From Sporosarcina jiandibaonis (lineage in GTDB: Bacteria > Bacillota > Bacilli > Bacillales_A > Planococcaceae): a stretch of DNA of 64,000 nucleotides. A program made the position numbers and the translations under genes. Positions 61,975 through 64,000 of the stretch are shown piece after piece (within the stretch, counting starts at the first letter, position 1; each line of letters opens with the position of its first letter). Location of the stretch: assembly GCF_013184495.1 (NCBI RefSeq), contig NZ_JAAOIY010000001.1, forward strand, positions 186,001 to 250,000. Direction: 5' to 3'. The notes below the pieces were generated by a model. That model saw only the letters and a list, made by a program, of their open reading frames with translations. It was not told the origin of the DNA and made no database searches.

Positions 61975-62796
61975 TTAAAATGCTGGGAATGCGATGTCTG
62001 AGAAGTTTTCTTCTAAAAATGCTCGCACTTCAGGGCCTGATAGATGTTTTGCTAATTTTTTGATTGCTTCTGAATCTTTATTATCCTCGCGGGCAACTAG
62101 TGAAATCGGAAAAGCTGATTCGCCTTCGTCAATTAGCGAATCATTCACTGGTGTCAATCCGAGTGGTTCTGCATATGCAGGGAGCATCGTCACCAGGTCG
62201 ACATCATCGATTGATCTTGCTAGCATTAACAGGTCAACTTCGACGAAATTAAGGTTTTTTGGATTTTCAACGATGTCTTTAACTCTTGCTTCAAGCCCGA
62301 CGCCCTCTTTTAATTTAATTAATCCGCCTTTTTCAATCAATTGCAAGGAACGAGCCATATTCGAGGAATCATTCGGAATGGCAACTTTCGCACCGTCCGG
62401 CAAATCGTCTACACTGTCGTATTTATTTGAATAGGCACCTAAAATCGCATGATAAACGTGCTGGATAACGACTAAATTTGAATCGTTTGCTTCATTGAAT
62501 TGTTCCATATAAGGAGGGTGCTGGAAAAAGTTTGCATCGACTTCTTTATTTGCTAAAGCGCTATTCGGCTGTACATTATCAGATAGAACAACAATTTTCA
62601 TGTCAATGCCGTCCTCTTTAAGTAATGGTTTTGCGATTTCCAACATATCGGTCATTGGCGGAATAAGGGATGCAACACGAATTTTCGTTTCTTTTTTCGT
62701 TTGGTCAGTTGAATTTTCCTTTGTTTCCTTAGCTGTTCCGCAGGCAGCAAGCGCGAGAACAGCCGCGAATAGAATTGCTATTAATTTTTTCATCAA
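61975..62796 (-). CDS. metQ: Methionine ABC transporter substrate-binding lipoprotein
   Basis: The 273-residue NLPA/MetQ-family lipoprotein has a signal peptide with lipobox ALAAC (lipidated Cys 19) and family segments DANFFQHPPYMEQFN, AIPNDSSNMARSL and LLMLARSIDDVDLV. It binds methionine (L or D forms or short Met peptides) outside the membrane for MetI/MetN. The AAGGAG ribosome site precedes the start; a second Met follows the first. It is the last gene of the metN-metI-metQ operon and ends in a terminator. Confidence 0.93.
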   Translation of the reverse strand: MMKKLIAILFAAVLALAACGTAKETKENSTDQTKKETKIRVASLIPPMTDMLEIAKPLLKEDGIDMKIVVLSDNVQPNSALANKEVDANFFQHPPYMEQFNEANDSNLVVIQHVYHAILGAYSNKYDSVDDLPDGAKVAIPNDSSNMARSLQLIEKGGLIKLKEGVGLEARVKDIVENPKNLNFVEVDLLMLARSIDDVDLVTMLPAYAEPLGLTPVNDSLIDEGESAFPISLVAREDNKDSEAIKKLAKHLSGPEVRAFLEENFSDIAFPAF

Positions 62797-62810
62797 TTAA
62801 AATCTCCTTT

Positions 62811-63473
62811 TTACGATCTTTTATCTAGTTTTTTTGATAATTTGGTACCGGTAATTTGAATAGCTTGAACGAGAATGATCATGATTATGATCGTAAAAGT
62901 CATGAGTTCGGTTTCAAAACGTTGATAACCGTAGCGAATCGCAAAGTCGCCGACTCCGCCGCCGCCGACTATCCCCATAACAGTGGAATATGAAATAAAA
63001 CTAATTGTTGCTGTTGTTAATCCGAAAATGAGACCGGATCTAGCCTCAACGTAAAGGAATTTAAAAATCACTTGCGCTTTGGAAGCACCCATAGAAATCG
63101 CTGCTTCGATAATACCTTTAGGAACATCCAGCAGTGATTGTTCAACCAGCCGCGCGTAATAAGCAATAGAAATAATGGACAACGGAACCGTTGCAGCCAT
63201 TGTTCCAATCGCCGTTCCGATAATATAACGAGTAAATGGAATTAAAAATACGACAAGCAGCAAAAATGGAAATGAACGTACGATATTCACGAATGTATCT
63301 AAGATAGAAAATAATATTTTATTTTCATATAAGTTTCCTTGTCTGCTTAGATAAAGATATGTACCTAAAGGTAATCCAACTAGGATAGCAGCCAGAATAG
63401 AAATCCCGACCATTACAAAAGTTTGTCCGATGGATAACCAAATTTCTGATTGATACTCAATGATTTTATCCAT
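62811..63473 (-). CDS. metI: Methionine ABC transporter permease
   Basis: The 220-residue membrane protein has five to six helices and the EAA loop EAAISMGASKAQVIFKFLY. The frame opens at 63491, but ATG 63473 (MDKIIEYQSEIW) is the normal MetI opening and overlaps the metN end by eight bases. Family feature SYSTVMGIVGGGGVGDFAI is present. It forms the membrane channel of the importer. Confidence 0.93.
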   Translation of the reverse strand: MDKIIEYQSEIWLSIGQTFVMVGISILAAILVGLPLGTYLYLSRQGNLYENKILFSILDTFVNIVRSFPFLLLVVFLIPFTRYIIGTAIGTMAATVPLSIISIAYYARLVEQSLLDVPKGIIEAAISMGASKAQVIFKFLYVEARSGLIFGLTTATISFISYSTVMGIVGGGGVGDFAIRYGYQRFETELMTFTIIIMIILVQAIQITGTKLSKKLDKRS

Positions 63474-64000
63474 TCGATTTTGCCACCGCAATTCTCTTTA
63501 AATCTTCTATGTAATGATCTTCAGCATCATTTAGGCCTTGCGGTTCGATTTCAAAACTATCGACAAGCTGTCCGTCTTTCATGATTGAAACATGTTTGCA
63601 AATGCTTTTCACAACATCCATCTCGTGTGTGACAATGACGATAGTAACGCCCAATGTTTCATTAATATGACGTAAAACTTGCAAAACTTCAGTTGTTGTT
63701 TTCGGATCAAGCGAAGATGTTGGTTCATCGCATAATAGAACTGCGGGATTATTTGCCAATGCTCTTGCAATCGCGACGCGTTGTTTTTGTCCGCCGCTCA
63801 GTTGGGCAGGGTAGGCATCTTTCTTGTCGTAAATACCTACAAAACGAAGACATTCCTCGATGCGTTTTGCTCGTTCCTTTTTTTGCATTCCAACCAATTC
63901 AAGTGGCATTTCAACATTTTCAGCGACTGTTCGATTTAGAATCAACTGAAATTGTTGGAAAATCATACCGATATTCTGTCTTGCTTTTCGTAATTCTTTG
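63466..64000 (-). CDS. metN: Methionine ABC transporter ATPase, 5' end outside the window, no NIL domain
   Basis: About 178 residues are visible from KELRKARQNIGMIFQQFQ (Q-loop) onward; Walker A lies beyond the window edge. The signature LSGGQKQRVAIARALA, Walker B VLLCDEPTSSLDP and switch HisTHEMDVV are present. The protein ends about 35 residues after the ABC core with IAVAKSNG, so it lacks the C-terminal NIL (ACT-like) domain of typical MetN, which mediates feedback inhibition by internal methionine. First gene of the visible metNIQ operon. Confidence 0.9.
   Translation of the reverse strand, partial: KELRKARQNIGMIFQQFQLILNRTVAENVEMPLELVGMQKKERAKRIEECLRFVGIYDKKDAYPAQLSGGQKQRVAIARALANNPAVLLCDEPTSSLDPKTTTEVLQVLRHINETLGVTIVIVTHEMDVVKSICKHVSIMKDGQLVDSFEIEPQGLNDAEDHYIEDLKRIAVAKSNG

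Noticed and set aside
61788-62063. 91-codon plus-strand ORF before metQ
   Set aside because: Runs through the metQ terminator and into the metQ antisense strand; no protein-like features.

Overview
The window looks like chromosome from a low-to-moderate GC, endospore-forming Firmicute, most likely Planococcaceae (Sporosarcina or a close relative). This rests on three things: gene order follows the Bacillus subtilis comC-spoIIB-radC-mreBCD-minCD-spoIVFAB-rplU-prp-rpmA-spo0B-obg-pheB-pheA ... ruvAB-queA-tgt-yajC ... secDF-recJ-apt-relA-dtd-hisS-aspS-tcdA axis; sporulation genes are present (spoIVFA/FB, spo0B, safA, spoVB); and TTG/GTG starts after strong AGGAGG-type ribosome sites are common. 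No rRNA, tRNA, phage, intact insertion sequence or CRISPR array is visible.

Layout. 1-2.9 kb: tail of a type IV pilus cluster (pilM partial, pilN, pilO, prepilin peptidase). 3-8.8 kb: SpoIIB-like SPOR protein, a tiny ORF coupled to radC where maf would be expected, then mreBCD and minCD. 9.3-15.2 kb: spoIVFA/FB, L21 leader, rplU-prp-rpmA, spo0B, obg, pheB, pheA. 15.2-22.9 kb: safA behind a possible sigma-E promoter, a YsxE/CotS-like kinase-fold protein, yebC, ruvAB, queA, tgt, yajC. 23-28.9 kb: YetF-like protein, spoVB (minus strand), frameshifted glcT, ptsG with its antiterminator leader, comN. 29-43.2 kb: secDF, lapA, recJ, apt, relA, dtd, an SH3b amidase (minus strand), T-box, hisS, aspS. 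43.2-47.8 kb: 6S RNA, tcdA and a glycine betaine ABC transporter in binding protein-permease-ATPase order. 48-53.1 kb: cidAB, a patatin lipase, an ABC1 kinase, a 29-residue membrane peptide, a squalene/phytoene synthase-like enzyme (minus strand). 53.2-59 kb: the accessory highlight, a three-gene unit of a 1282-residue SF1 helicase with a very long coiled-coil insert, a winged-helix protein and a WYL regulator broken by one base. 59-64 kb: GMN-motif (CorA-like) membrane protein, small membrane protein, a decayed ORF, yunC, and metQ-metI-metN (minus strand; metN runs off the end).

How it works together. Most genes are core functions: cell shape and division-site selection, mother-cell sporulation control, 50S ribosomal proteins, Holliday-junction processing, queuosine tRNA modification, protein export, stringent response, aminoacyl-tRNA synthesis. 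RNA-level control is rich: an L21 leader, a GlcT-type RAT/terminator, a hisS-aspS T-box, 6S RNA, and several hairpins placed where they could control translation or termination.

Between the genes lies a dispersed ~125-bp imperfect-palindromic repeat (three full copies, one internally deleted copy, two end fragments) plus two other intergenic repeat types. The best candidates for undescribed biology are the helicase/winged-helix/WYL unit with its hairpin-containing leader, the dispersed repeat, the repeat block between rpmA and spo0B, and the 27-codon ORF overlapping radC.
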